This document shows positions 1 to 8,742 of a stretch of DNA of 64,000 bases, piece after piece (position 1 is the first letter of the stretch; every line of letters starts with the position of its first letter). The position numbers and the translations under genes are program-made. This stretch comes from an uncultured Tropicimonas sp. (lineage in GTDB: Bacteria; Pseudomonadota; Alphaproteobacteria; Rhodobacterales; Rhodobacteraceae): contig CANMIP010000016.1 in the NCBI GenBank assembly GCA_947497945.1, positions 62,001-126,000 on the forward strand, read 5' to 3'. The notes under the pieces were generated by a model that saw only the letters and a list, made by a program, of their open reading frames with translations, was not told the DNA's origin and did not search any database.

Positions 1-2
1 CG

Positions 3-1028
3 GACCCGGACGCACTGCCCGTCTATGCCGGTTCGCATCTCGATACCCAGCCGACGGGCGGGAAGTATGACGGCGTTCTGGGCGTGCTCGGCGCGCTGGA
101 AGCCGTGCGCTCGATGAACGATCTCGGGATCAAGACCAAACACCCGATCGTGGTCGTCAACTGGACCAACGAGGAAGGCACGCGCTTTGCGCCCGCCATG
201 CTCGCCTCCGGCGTCTTTGCCGGCAAACATGAGCTGGACTGGGCCTTTGACCGGGTCGATGCAGAGGGCAAGAAATTCGGCGATGAGCTGGAGCGGATCG
301 GCTGGAAAGGCGAGGAAGAAGTCGGCGCGCGCAAGATCCATGCGCTGTTCGAGCTGCATATCGAGCAGGGTCCGATCCTCGAAGCCGAGGGCATTGATAT
401 CGGCGTCGTGACCCATGGGCAGGGTCTGCGCTGGATCGAATGCACAGTGACCGGCAAGGAAAGCCATACCGGCTCGACGCCGATGCCGATGCGCCTGAAT
501 GCCGGGCGCGGCCTGGCGCGGATCACCGAGTTGGTCCACGAGATCGCGATGAAACACCAGCCGAATTCGGTCGGCGCCATCGGCCATATCGATGTCTACC
601 CCAACTCGCGCAACATCATCCCCGGCAAGGTCGTCTTCACGGTCGACTTCCGCTCCCATGTCCAGGACATCATCGACGCGATGCTGGAGGAGTTCTATGC
701 CCGCGCGCCGGGGCTCTGCGAGGAGATCGGGGTGTCGCTGGAAACCGAGATCGTCGGCAGCTTCGACCCTCCCGCCTTCGACGAGAACTGCGTCTCCGCC
801 GTGCGCGCCGCCGCCGAACGTCTGGGTTACAGCCATATCGACATCGTCTCGGGCGCCGGTCACGATGCCTGCTGGATCAACGATGTGGCGCCGACCTCGA
901 TGGTCATGTGCCCCTGCGTGGATGGGCTTTCCCATAACGAGGCCGAGGATATCTCGCCGGAATGGGCCGAGGCGGGCGCGAATGTGCTGTTCCACGCGGT
1001 GTTGGAAACGGCGGAGATCGTGGAGTGA
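3..1028 (+). CDS. Zn-dependent amidohydrolase, beta-ureidopropionase / N-carbamoyl-amino-acid hydrolase type (5' truncated)
   Basis: This is an M20-family amidase that hydrolyses N-carbamoyl compounds such as N-carbamoyl-beta-alanine, releasing CO2 and ammonia. The gene enters from the left edge; the open frame starts at base 3 and 341 residues are visible, so only the N-terminus (roughly 70 residues) is missing. Metal and substrate motifs are in the family order: GSHLDTQPTGG, YDGVLG, NEEGTRF, FELHIEQGP, SHTG, GAGHDACW and GLSHNEAE. The dihydropyrimidinase and importer downstream on the same strand point to the last step of reductive uracil/thymine degradation. Allantoate amidohydrolase and L-carbamoylase are close relatives and cannot be excluded. 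The stop codon overlaps the GTG start of the next gene. Confidence 0.88.
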   Translation, partial: DPDALPVYAGSHLDTQPTGGKYDGVLGVLGALEAVRSMNDLGIKTKHPIVVVNWTNEEGTRFAPAMLASGVFAGKHELDWAFDRVDAEGKKFGDELERIGWKGEEEVGARKIHALFELHIEQGPILEAEGIDIGVVTHGQGLRWIECTVTGKESHTGSTPMPMRLNAGRGLARITELVHEIAMKHQPNSVGAIGHIDVYPNSRNIIPGKVVFTVDFRSHVQDIIDAMLEEFYARAPGLCEEIGVSLETEIVGSFDPPAFDENCVSAVRAAAERLGYSHIDIVSGAGHDACWINDVAPTSMVMCPCVDGLSHNEAEDISPEWAEAGANVLFHAVLETAEIVE

Positions 1029-1276
1029 GCAAAGCATTGCCCCTGACGGCTGCCCTGGTCCTGTCCGGCTGTTCTGCGCCGGGCGGGTATCAGGTCGTTG
1101 ATTGGGGGCTGCCGCTGGCGCTTGCGCAGGTATTGCCCGAAGGCGTGACCGCCGAGGACATCCTGCTCAAGGGCGACTGCTACTACTACCGCTACGAAGA
1201 AGAGATTTACCCGCTGCCGCCGACGGAAGCCCAAAGACAGGCCGGGCTGGACCGGTATTGCGAGCTTCCCCAATGA
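1025..1276 (+). CDS. small putative lipoprotein in the pyrimidine operon
   Basis: This encodes 83 residues from a GTG start that overlaps the preceding stop (GTGA). An earlier in-frame start at 962 exists but lies wholly inside the amidohydrolase, so it was rejected. The N-terminus VSKALPLTAALVLSGC looks like a lipoprotein signal with lipobox LSGC, giving a mature protein of about 68 residues. The mature part has an acidic and tyrosine-rich stretch (DCYYYRYEEE), two further cysteines and no recognised domain. Its position between two catabolic enzymes suggests co-expression. Whether it helps the importer is only an inference. I do not recognise the family. Confidence 0.6.
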   Translation: MSKALPLTAALVLSGCSAPGGYQVVDWGLPLALAQVLPEGVTAEDILLKGDCYYYRYEEEIYPLPPTEAQRQAGLDRYCELPQ

Positions 1277-1310
1277 CGCGGCGCGGAGAGGAACAACAGG
1301 GAGAAACGAA

Positions 1311-2762
1311 ATGACAACGGTCATCAAGAACGGAACCATCGTCACCGCCGACCTGACCTACAAGTCGGACGTGTTGGTGGAGGGCGGAAAGATCGTGGCC
1401 ATTGGCGAGGGGCTGGTGGGCGACAAGACGCTCGACGCCACCGGCTGCTACGTGATGCCGGGCGGGATCGACCCGCATACCCACCTGGAAATGCCCTTCA
1501 TGGGCACCTATTCGACGGATGATTTCGAGTCCGGGACGCGGGCGGCGCTGGCCGGCGGCACGACGATGGTGGTCGATTTCGCGCTGCCGAGCCCGGGGCA
1601 GGGCCTGCTCGACGCGATTCAGATGTGGGACAACAAGTCGACCCGCGCCAATTGCGATTATTCCTTCCACATGGCGATCACCTGGTGGGGCGAGCAGGTC
1701 TTCAACGAGATGGAAGCCGTGGTTGGTCGCGGCATCAACACCTTCAAGCATTTCATGGCCTATAAAGGCGCGCTTATGGTGAATGATGACGAGCTTTATG
1801 CCTCCTTCCAGCGCTGTGCCGAGCTGGGTGCGACGCCGCTGGTTCATGCCGAGAATGGCGATGTTGTCGCCGAGATGCAGGCCAAGCTGCTGGCCGAGGG
1901 CAATAACGGCCCCGAGGCGCATGCGTTCTCGCGGCCCAGCCAGGTCGAGGGCGAGGCCACCAACCGCGCCATCATGATCGCCGACATGGCCGGTGCGCCG
2001 CTCTATGTCGTGCACACCTCCTGCGAGGAGGCGCATGAGGCGATCCGGCGGGCGAAGATGAATGGCAAGCGCGTCTGGGGCGAGCCGCTGATCCAGCACC
2101 TGACGCTGGACGAGAGCGAATATGCCAATCCCGACTGGGACCACGCCGCGCGTCGCGTGATGAGCCCGCCCTTCCGCAACAAGCAGCATCAGGACAGCCT
2201 CTGGGCCGGTCTGCAGTCGGGCACGCTTTCCTGCGTGGCCACCGACCACTGCGCCTTCTCGACCGAGCAGAAGCGCTTCGGCGTGGGCGATTTCACCAAG
2301 ATACCGAACGGGACTGGCGGGCTTGAGGACCGGATGCCGATGCTCTGGACCCACGGCGTTGCAACCGGGCGGCTGACGCCGAACGAGTTCGTCGCCGTGA
2401 CCTCGACCAATATCGCCAAGATCCTGAACTGCTATCCGAAGAAGGGTGCGATCCTTGTCGGGGCGGATGCGGATATCGTCGTCTGGGATCCGGAGAAGTC
2501 GAAGACGATCACCGCCGAAACCCAGCAATCGGCAATCGATTACAACGTGTTCGAAGGCAAGGAAGTGAAGGGCCTGCCGCGCTACACGCTGACGCGTGGG
2601 CAGGTGGCCGTCACCGACGGCGAGATGACCTGCGAGAGCGGGCATGGCGAGTTTGTTGCCCGCGAGCCCAACGGCACCGTCAACAAGGCGCTGTCGACCT
2701 GGAAAGAGCTGACTGCCCCGCGCCCCGTGGAGCGGACCGGTATCCCGGCGAGCGGCGTCTGA
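1311..2762 (+). CDS. hydA: dihydropyrimidinase (D-hydantoinase)
   Basis: This cyclic amidohydrolase opens dihydrouracil or dihydrothymine to the N-carbamoyl-beta-amino acid, which the upstream amidohydrolase then cleaves. It has 483 residues, the normal length. The metal-binding set is present: DPHTHLE (His56, His58), the carbamylated lysine in FMAYKG (about Lys152), LVHAENGD (His179), YVVHTS (about residue 235) and ATDHCAF (about residue 313). The start is ATG with a purine-rich ribosome site (gggag) a few bases upstream. It is co-directional with the importer genes and ends a few bases before the ATP-binding subunit. D-hydantoinase activity is a normal alternative for this family. Confidence 0.95.
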   Translation: MTTVIKNGTIVTADLTYKSDVLVEGGKIVAIGEGLVGDKTLDATGCYVMPGGIDPHTHLEMPFMGTYSTDDFESGTRAALAGGTTMVVDFALPSPGQGLLDAIQMWDNKSTRANCDYSFHMAITWWGEQVFNEMEAVVGRGINTFKHFMAYKGALMVNDDELYASFQRCAELGATPLVHAENGDVVAEMQAKLLAEGNNGPEAHAFSRPSQVEGEATNRAIMIADMAGAPLYVVHTSCEEAHEAIRRAKMNGKRVWGEPLIQHLTLDESEYANPDWDHAARRVMSPPFRNKQHQDSLWAGLQSGTLSCVATDHCAFSTEQKRFGVGDFTKIPNGTGGLEDRMPMLWTHGVATGRLTPNEFVAVTSTNIAKILNCYPKKGAILVGADADIVVWDPEKSKTITAETQQSAIDYNVFEGKEVKGLPRYTLTRGQVAVTDGEMTCESGHGEFVAREPNGTVNKALSTWKELTAPRPVERTGIPASGV

Positions 2763-2788
2763 GCGGCTTGGAAGAGAGGAAGAACGAC

Positions 2789-3574
2789 GTGGCGCAAGAG
2801 CCTGTTATCGTTGCAGACGGACTGGACCTGACCTTCCAGACCAATGACGGGGCGGTTCAGGCCCTGCGCGATGTCAACCTGACCATCAACAAGGGGGATT
2901 TCGTCTCCTTCATCGGCCCGTCGGGCTGCGGCAAGACCACCTTCCTGCGGGTCGTGGCGGCGCTGGAGCATCCGACGGGCGGCGAGATCACCGTGAACGG
3001 GATGAGCCCGGACGAGGCGCGCCGGCAGCGCGCCTATGGCTACGTGTTCCAGGCCGCCGGGCTCTACCCCTGGCGGAACATCTCGAAGAATATCGAGCTG
3101 CCGCTCGAGATCATGGGGTTTTCGAAGGAAGCCAAGCGAGAGCATGTCGAGAAGGTGCTCAAGCTGGTCGATCTGGAGGGCTTTGGCGAGAAATTCCCCT
3201 GGCAGCTCTCGGGCGGTATGCAGCAGCGGGCCTCGATTGCCCGTGCGCTGGCTTTCGATGCCGACATCCTGCTGATGGACGAGCCCTTTGGCGCGCTGGA
3301 CGAGATCGTCCGCGACCACCTGAACGAACAGCTCCTCGAACTTTGGGGCCGGACGGGCAAGACCATCGGTTTTGTCACGCACTCGATTCCGGAGGCGGTT
3401 TATCTCTCGACGAGGATCGTGGTGATGTCGCCGCGCCCGGGGCGGATCACGGATGTGATCGAGAGCACCCTGCCGCGCGAGCGTCCGCTCGACATTCGCG
3501 ACACGCCGGAATTCCTCGAAATCGCCCATCGCGTGCGCGAAGGGCTGCGGGCGGGGCATGCGTATGACGATTGA
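2789..3574 (+). CDS. ABC transporter ATP-binding protein (nitrate/taurine/pyrimidine type)
   Basis: This is the ATPase subunit of an importer of the SsuB/TauB/NrtD class, 261 residues. Walker A GPSGCGKT lies at residues 43-50, the signature LSGGMQQR near residue 140, Walker B LLMDEPFGALD near 160 and the switch histidine in FVTHSIPEA. I chose GTG 2789 because gagagga sits about eight bases upstream; a TTG at 2768 would place that site inside the coding region. It is followed directly by two permease genes and a periplasmic binding protein. Placement after dihydropyrimidinase suggests uptake of pyrimidines, hydantoins or a related ring compound. The substrate is inferred from context only. Confidence 0.9.
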   Translation: MAQEPVIVADGLDLTFQTNDGAVQALRDVNLTINKGDFVSFIGPSGCGKTTFLRVVAALEHPTGGEITVNGMSPDEARRQRAYGYVFQAAGLYPWRNISKNIELPLEIMGFSKEAKREHVEKVLKLVDLEGFGEKFPWQLSGGMQQRASIARALAFDADILLMDEPFGALDEIVRDHLNEQLLELWGRTGKTIGFVTHSIPEAVYLSTRIVVMSPRPGRITDVIESTLPRERPLDIRDTPEFLEIAHRVREGLRAGHAYDD

Positions 3575-3589
3575 TCGGGGGACCCTGTG

Positions 3590-4522
3590 ATGAAGAACGC
3601 GTTTCCTGTTCTTGTCGTTCTCGCGGCGATTGTCGGCCTCTGGTATCTCGCCGTGGCGCCGATGAATATCCGGACCGCGCTGGATCAGGCCGAGCGGGCC
3701 GGTGCCGTGATCCAGCCCGAAGGTGGCCGGGCGCGGCTGGAGGTTTCGGTTTGGCGGCTGATGGCCACCAATTCGGAACATATCTCGGCCGGGTACGATC
3801 TCGAACGCCCGCGTCTGCCGACGCCGGCGCAGGTCGGCCGCGAGCTGTGGAAGACCACCGGCGAAATGGCGCTGCGGGGCAAGGCGATGTCCAAGCGTTC
3901 GTTGATCTATCATGCCTCGGTCACGCTGAAATCGACGCTCTGGGGCTTCCTGCTTGGCACCTTCCTCGGGATCGCGGGCGCCGTGGCCATCGTCCACAGC
4001 AGGGTGATGGATATGAGCGTCATGCCCTGGGCGATCATCAGCCAGACCATTCCGATCGTGGCGCTGGCGCCGATGATCATCGTGCTCTCTTCGCAGCTTG
4101 GCATCGAGGATCGGGGCGTGCCCAAGGCGATTATTTCGGCCTATCTGTGCTATTTCCCGGTGCTGGTCGGCATGGTGAAGGGGCTCCGCGCGCCTTCGTC
4201 CTCGCAGCTCGACCTGCTGCGGACCTATAGCGCCTCGCAATGGGAGACCTTCGTCAAGCTGCGCCTGCCGGCCTCCGTGCCCTATCTCTTCACTTCGCTG
4301 AAGATCGGCATCGCCTCGGCGCTGGTCGGCACCATCGTCGGCGAGCTGCCGACGGGCGCCATTTCCGGCCTCGGCGCGCGGATCCTGATCGGCGACCAAT
4401 TCGGCACACCGCTTGCAATCTGGGCGGCGCTGTTTGCGGCGGCCATGCTCGCAGGCATCCTCGTGACACTGCTCGATTTCGCGCAGCGCATCACGCTCAA
4501 GCGGATGGGGTTGGAGGCATGA
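3590..4522 (+). CDS. ABC transporter permease, first of two
   Basis: This BPD-type inner-membrane permease has 310 residues. After the first membrane segment (residues 5-20) comes an unusually long hydrophilic stretch (about residues 22-100), followed by the usual transmembrane core. The coupling-helix region reads like EAA-type loops (YSASQWETFVKLRLPASVPYLF). I prefer ATG 3590 over the overlapping GTG 3587. Its stop overlaps the start of the second permease (ATGA at 4519-4522), so the two subunits are probably made together as a heterodimer. It belongs to the SsuC/TauC/ThiX group; the substrate is unknown. Confidence 0.88.
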   Translation: MKNAFPVLVVLAAIVGLWYLAVAPMNIRTALDQAERAGAVIQPEGGRARLEVSVWRLMATNSEHISAGYDLERPRLPTPAQVGRELWKTTGEMALRGKAMSKRSLIYHASVTLKSTLWGFLLGTFLGIAGAVAIVHSRVMDMSVMPWAIISQTIPIVALAPMIIVLSSQLGIEDRGVPKAIISAYLCYFPVLVGMVKGLRAPSSSQLDLLRTYSASQWETFVKLRLPASVPYLFTSLKIGIASALVGTIVGELPTGAISGLGARILIGDQFGTPLAIWAALFAAAMLAGILVTLLDFAQRITLKRMGLEA

Positions 4523-5364
4523 TTACGCTGATCTTCTCCATCGCGGCCTATATTGCCGTCTGGGCCATCAACCGGACAATTGCCAACTCGCCCGATCGCG
4601 ACGACCGCGCGGCGCGGATCTTCGTGCCGGTGATGCTGGGCCTCGCTTCGCTTTATCTCTGGGAAGGGCTGGTCACAGGGCTTGGGGTCTCGCCGGTGAT
4701 CCTGCCAGCGCCCTCGGACATTGCCACGACCTTCGCCGCTTCGACCGGCATTCTCTGGCAGGACTTCGTCCAGACCGTGCTCAAGGGCGCGCTGACGGGC
4801 TATGTCATGGGCTGCGGGGCCGCCTTCCTCATCGCCATCCTGATCGACCGCTCCAGCTTTCTCACCCGTGGGTTGCTGCCCATCGGCAACTTCGTCGCCG
4901 CCCTGCCGATTGTCGGCATCGCGCCAATCCTGGTGAGCTGGTTCGGCTTCGACTGGCACTCCAAGGCGGCGGTCGTGGTGGTGATGGTGTTCTTCCCGGT
5001 GCTGGTGAACACGGTGCAGGGGCTGCGCGAGACCGATGCCATGCAGCGCGACCTGATGCGGACCTATGCGGCGGGCTATATGCAGACGCTGCTGAAGCTG
5101 CGCCTGCCGGCAGCGATGCCCTTCATCTTCAACGGGCTGAAAATTGCATCAACACTGGCGCTGATCGGGGCAATCGTCGCCGAGTATTTCGGCTCGCCCA
5201 CGCGCGGCATGGGGTTCCGCATTTCCACCGGCGTCGGAAGCCTGTCCATTGACCTCGTCTGGGCGGAGATCGTCGTCGCGGCTATCGTCGGCACGCTTCT
5301 TTATGGCAGCGTGTCCTGGATCGAAAAGGCGGTGACCTTCTGGCACCCCTCGCAACGCAGATAA
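4519..5364 (+). CDS. ABC transporter permease, second of two
   Basis: This second BPD-type permease has 281 residues and starts at ATG 4519, overlapping the previous stop. It has about six to seven hydrophobic segments. An EAA-like loop (YAAGYMQTLLKLRLPAAMPF) closely resembles that of the first permease, suggesting an old duplication. It is shorter than its partner because it lacks the long loop after the first helix. An out-of-frame ATG-like start near 4240 lies inside the first permease gene and was rejected. It pairs with the first permease and the ATPase at 2789. Confidence 0.88.
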   Translation: MITLIFSIAAYIAVWAINRTIANSPDRDDRAARIFVPVMLGLASLYLWEGLVTGLGVSPVILPAPSDIATTFAASTGILWQDFVQTVLKGALTGYVMGCGAAFLIAILIDRSSFLTRGLLPIGNFVAALPIVGIAPILVSWFGFDWHSKAAVVVVMVFFPVLVNTVQGLRETDAMQRDLMRTYAAGYMQTLLKLRLPAAMPFIFNGLKIASTLALIGAIVAEYFGSPTRGMGFRISTGVGSLSIDLVWAEIVVAAIVGTLLYGSVSWIEKAVTFWHPSQRR

Positions 5365-5416
5365 CCAAACCGCCGGAACAGGCGGCACAAACCGAAGACC
5401 AACAAGGAGAGACACA

Positions 5417-6400
5417 ATGAAGAGATTTCTTGCGGGGACGGCACTTTCCCTGATCGCCAGCACGGCCATGGCGGCCGACGAGGTGAAGCTTCAGCTGAAA
5501 TGGGTCACCCAGGCACAGTTCGCCGGCTATTACGTGGCCCTCGATCAGGGCTTCTACGAGGAAGAAGACCTCGACGTGACCATCCTGCCGGGCGGCCCGG
5601 ACATCGCGCCGACGCAGGTCATCGCCGGTGGTGGCGCCGATGTGACCGTCGAATGGATGCCCGCCGCGCTGGCGGCCCGCGAAAAGGGCCTGCCGCTGGT
5701 CAATATCGCCCAGCCCTTCAAGAGCTCGGGCATGATGCTGACCTGCTGGAAGGATACCGGCATCGAGGCACCCAAGGACCTGGCCAACCGCACGCTCGGT
5801 GTCTGGTTCTTCGGCAACGAGTTCCCCTTCATGAGCTGGATGTCCTCGCTCGGTATCGCCACCGATGGCAAGGCAGAGATGGGCGTGGAAGTGCTCAAGC
5901 AGGGCTTCAATGTCGACCCGCTGATCCAGCGCCAGGCCGATTGCATCTCGACCATGACCTATAACGAGTATTGGCAGGTGATCGATGCCGGTGTGAACCC
6001 GGACGAGTTGATCACCTTCAAATACGAGGACCAGGGCGTCGCAACGCTGGAAGACGGGCTCTACGTGCTGGAGGAAAACCTCTCCGACCCGGCGTTCGAG
6101 GACAAGATGGTCCGCTTCGTGAAGGCGTCCATGAAGGGCTGGAAATGGGCCGAGGAGAACCCGGACGACGCCGCGATGATCGTGCTCGACAATGACGAGA
6201 CCGGCGCCCAGACCGAGACTCACCAGAAGCGCATGATGGGCGAGATCGCCAAGCTCACCGCCGGTTCCAACGGTGCGCTGGACGAGGCGGACTATACCCG
6301 CACGGTCGAGACCCTGCTGGGCGGCGGCTCCGATCCGGTCATCACGATGGCCCCGGAAGGCGCATGGACCAGCGCGATCACGGACAAGGCGCTGAACTGA
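5417..6400 (+). CDS. ABC transporter substrate-binding protein, NMT1/THI5-like
   Basis: This periplasmic binding protein has 327 residues with a clean Sec signal (MKRFLAGTALSLIASTAMA, cleaved before ADE). The mature N-terminus VKLQLKWVTQAQFAGYYVA is typical of the NMT1/THI5-like family that binds pyrimidine precursors and related ring compounds. A caggaga-type ribosome site precedes the ATG. It closes the importer operon and is followed by a strong terminator at 6423. Together with the amidohydrolase and dihydropyrimidinase it supports uptake plus degradation of pyrimidine-like nitrogen sources. The exact ligand cannot be read from sequence. Confidence 0.88.
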   Translation: MKRFLAGTALSLIASTAMAADEVKLQLKWVTQAQFAGYYVALDQGFYEEEDLDVTILPGGPDIAPTQVIAGGGADVTVEWMPAALAAREKGLPLVNIAQPFKSSGMMLTCWKDTGIEAPKDLANRTLGVWFFGNEFPFMSWMSSLGIATDGKAEMGVEVLKQGFNVDPLIQRQADCISTMTYNEYWQVIDAGVNPDELITFKYEDQGVATLEDGLYVLEENLSDPAFEDKMVRFVKASMKGWKWAEENPDDAAMIVLDNDETGAQTETHQKRMMGEIAKLTAGSNGALDEADYTRTVETLLGGGSDPVITMAPEGAWTSAITDKALN

Positions 6401-6422
6401 CGCCAGCCATGGAGTGAACATG

Positions 6423-6452
6423 CGGCGTTGCCCGGAAGGGCAGCGCCGTTTT
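6423..6452 (+). terminator. Rho-independent terminator of the pyrimidine operon
   Basis: An 11-bp stem (cggcgttgccc / gggcagcgccg, one G.T pair) closes on a ggaa loop and is followed by tttt. It lies 22 bases after the binding-protein stop. Confidence 0.85.
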
Positions 6453-6598
6453 CATTGCGACCCGCCTGGCCTCGTTCGCCGGCAAGCCCGGGATCGAGAC
6501 TGTCCGCCGGGTGGAATGCAGAACTGGCCCGAAGCGCGCCTTGCGCGATCGTCGGGCCCGCGATCCATCCACCTGGCGGAGCGGGACTGCTGCGTGCC

Positions 6599-7285
6599 CT
6601 ATTCCCGAAGCTCGGGCGCAGGCTCCGCAATGGGCGTCGCCCGTTCCGCGGCTGCCGGCTCGGCTGGGGCTGTGGCCCCTGGAGCGGATTGCGGCATCGG
6701 CGCGCTATCGTTCGCGCTTGAGCCCTGTTGCGCAGCGGCTTCCGGCGCGGATGTCTCGGCAGGTTGCGTCGGTTCGGCTGCGGCCTCCGCCTTTGCCTGT
6801 TCGATCTGTCGGTCCTTTTCCGCCAGTTCCATCTTGAGTTCGGCATTCTCGACCCGCAATCGCTGGATCTCCGCTGTCACCTCCGACGGAATCGATGCGT
6901 AGGCCGAAAGTGGCGGCGGCGGATCGGGCCGCTTTTCGAGACTTTGCAGCGTCTCGGACCGGGTCGCGCCTGAGCTCGTCGTTGAGACGGAGCTGGCCGC
7001 GATCGCCGTGGCGCCGGGTGTCCGGTAGAGATCTTCCGGATTGGTCACCGTCGCTTCCGTGCGACTGGGCGCGAGAACAGCGCGAATCGTGTTCCCCTGC
7101 GTCTGGATTACAGCAGAGGCTTGCGACTGGCCTGTCTTGTTAGGTGCCGCTGCGGGAATCGTCGCTTCCGGAGCAGTCCCATTCTGGGACGTGGCGGACC
7201 GGAGTGCGACGCCGGACGCGTTCGCGCCCGCGCCGACCGGCGCGGGAGACGCAAACGGAAGTGGTCCGTTGCCTATCAGAATCAT
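6599..7285 (-). CDS. hypothetical protein, low-complexity with central coiled coil
   Basis: This encodes 228 residues of unknown function. I chose ATG 7285 because gagggg lies about seven bases upstream; a GTG at 7312 would include that site in the coding region. Residues 1-125 are rich in Ala, Thr, Ser and Pro. A short charged heptad-like stretch follows (EIQRLRVENAELKMELAEKD, about residues 140-165), and the tail is rich in Ala-Pro-Glu. There is no signal peptide or membrane segment. It converges on the pyrimidine operon and diverges from the secreted ORF at 7355, about 70 bases away. Composition suggests a disordered protein; I recognise no family. Confidence 0.6.
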   Translation of the reverse strand: MILIGNGPLPFASPAPVGAGANASGVALRSATSQNGTAPEATIPAAAPNKTGQSQASAVIQTQGNTIRAVLAPSRTEATVTNPEDLYRTPGATAIAASSVSTTSSGATRSETLQSLEKRPDPPPPLSAYASIPSEVTAEIQRLRVENAELKMELAEKDRQIEQAKAEAAAEPTQPAETSAPEAAAQQGSSANDSAPMPQSAPGATAPAEPAAAERATPIAEPAPELRE

Positions 7286-7354
7286 TTGGGTCCCCTCGTC
7301 AGGAGCCCCCACCCGAAATGCAGAATGGGCGAGATTCTCTGAAGAAGCCGTTAA

Positions 7355-7911
7355 ATGTGCAGGAGAAAAGGGTTTCTGCCCGTCATTCTGGTCCTTGTGT
7401 ATGTTGTCGCCTCGACGCTCGCAGCTGCATTTGACGACTGCCCGGGTGTCGCGTCCGGATCGACGGAAGCTGTTTCCTTCCTCACGGATCCCGGGCGGAC
7501 CCTCTCCAACAGGTGGATTTGCTGCTTGGTACGATCTTCGGGCAGTTCAGCTGGTCGATGGTTGGGGTGGTCGAGCCCGATCTTTTTCGCACCCCCGCGC
7601 TCCGGGATGACCAGAGGCGCATTATTGTCGGAGCGTGTCGGAACCTGCTGGCAAGCTGCGCATTTGATCCCGCCCTTTGCATGAAAGTGGCAAGCCAGGG
7701 GGAAGGCGTGCTGCCCGCCTCGGTTTTAGAGAACGCCGCGCAGTCCCGCGACAGCGCCGACGGGCAGACATTCGCGGCCCTCGCCCAGGCTCTCTCGGAG
7801 CCCACCGCTGTGAACTGGGAAACGCACTGCGCCGGGCAAACGGGCGATCCCGTCCTCGACGGCGTTCCGTTCACCGAGATCTCGCAAGCACAGATCGACC
7901 CACTGCGCTAA
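7355..7911 (+). pseudogene. secreted hypothetical protein, apparent frameshift
   Basis: Two overlapping frames appear to be pieces of one gene. The first starts at ATG 7355 (gaagaag upstream) and gives a convincing signal peptide (MCRRKGFLPVILVLVYVVAS, then TLAAAFDD). It stays plausible up to about 7510, then turns into Trp/Cys/Ser-rich out-of-frame sequence. The second frame (GTG 7513 to stop 7911) gives a normal protein with three or four cysteines and no start signal of its own. Joining them near 7490-7512 would give about 185 residues. The cause could be a real one-base change, a sequencing error or, less likely, programmed frameshifting; I see no classical slippery heptamer. Function unknown. 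Confidence 0.6.
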
Positions 7912-8358
7912 GAAGACGTGGAAAACCCGGCCTGTTGCGAGGCGAAGTTGGCCTATCTGAGCCGCCTTGAGGCCGCAACGGGGAAGGGTTTTGCCTGCGA
8001 ACGGTACCGGTGGGTCCTGGATTTTGGCGACACCTGATCTGCCATTCCGCGCCGGCGTTAGGCCTGTCCGAAGGGACGGCTTGACCCGCGCGGGCAATTC
8101 GCCGAGCCTGCCCGCGACAGTCCGGCTTGCGGAGGAATTCCAAAAAGCCTTGACATCTTATGAACGGGGGCCTTGACGCTTCCCGGCTTTCCCATTAGTT
8201 GACAGCGTCTCAATCGAGAATCGTCGTCGACTCCCTTGCCCTTGCGTAAGAAGTTCGAACGGCGGCTAGCCCGGCCCGGTGGCGTTTCAGCTGTCGGGCC
8301 TCTGTTGTGAAAAAAGGTTCTGGTGCTACGGAACCGCAACCATGAAGGAAGATACCTC
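7912..8358. other. 447-base gap upstream of rpsM, no convincing gene
   Basis: Neither strand carries a protein-like frame. The right half must hold the promoter and leader of the ribosomal genes because no co-directional ribosomal gene lies upstream. In most relatives this place is taken by secY and adk, which are absent here. Confidence 0.6.
8150..8200 (+). promoter_or_regulatory. possible promoter region for rpsM-rplQ
   Basis: Two -35-like boxes, TTGACA at 8150 and TTGACG at 8173, lie 160-210 bases before rpsM. Only weak -10 matches follow (for example TTAGTT at 8195), so the exact promoter is uncertain. Position and the lack of an upstream ribosomal gene are the main arguments. Confidence 0.3.
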
Positions 8359-8727
8359 TTGGCACGTATCGCTGGGGTCAACATCCCGACCGCCAAGCGC
8401 GTCCCGATCGCGCTCACCTACATCACCGGCATTGGCAACACGTCTGCCGCCGCCATCTGCGAAGCCGTCGGCATCGATGCCACGCGCCGCGTGAATGAGC
8501 TGTCCGATGCCGAAGTCCTCGCCATCCGCGAGCATATCGACGCCAACCTCACCGTGGAAGGCGACCTGCGCCGCGAGACGCAGATGAACATCAAGCGTCT
8601 GATGGACCTTGGCTGCTACCGTGGCCTGCGTCATCGCCGTAACCTGCCCGTGCGCGGTCAGCGTACCCATACCAACGCCCGTACCCGCAAGGGCCCGGCA
8701 AAGCCGATTGCCGGCAAGAAGAAGTAA
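8359..8727 (+). CDS. rpsM: 30S ribosomal protein S13
   Basis: S13 is a small-subunit head protein contacting the P-site tRNA and bridging to the large subunit. The TTG start at 8359, preceded by gaaggaaga, gives the expected N-terminus (M)[10 protein letters not shown] and 122 residues. An upstream in-frame ATG-like start at 8323 would add a non-homologous extension and was rejected. Family motifs include [10 protein letters not shown], and the basic tail ends [20 protein letters not shown]. rpsK follows after 15 bases. Confidence 0.97.
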   Translation: MARIAGVNIPTAKRVPIALTYITGIGNTSAAAICEAVGIDATRRVNELSDAEVLAIREHIDANLTVEGDLRRETQMNIKRLMDLGCYRGLRHRRNLPVRGQRTHTNARTRKGPAKPIAGKKK

Positions 8728-8742
8728 GGGGAGGCAGCAGAT

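Noticed and set aside
3571-4230. 219-residue frame overlapping the first permease
   Set aside because: It is a shadow frame of the permease gene with Gly/Ala/Arg-rich composition and no family features.
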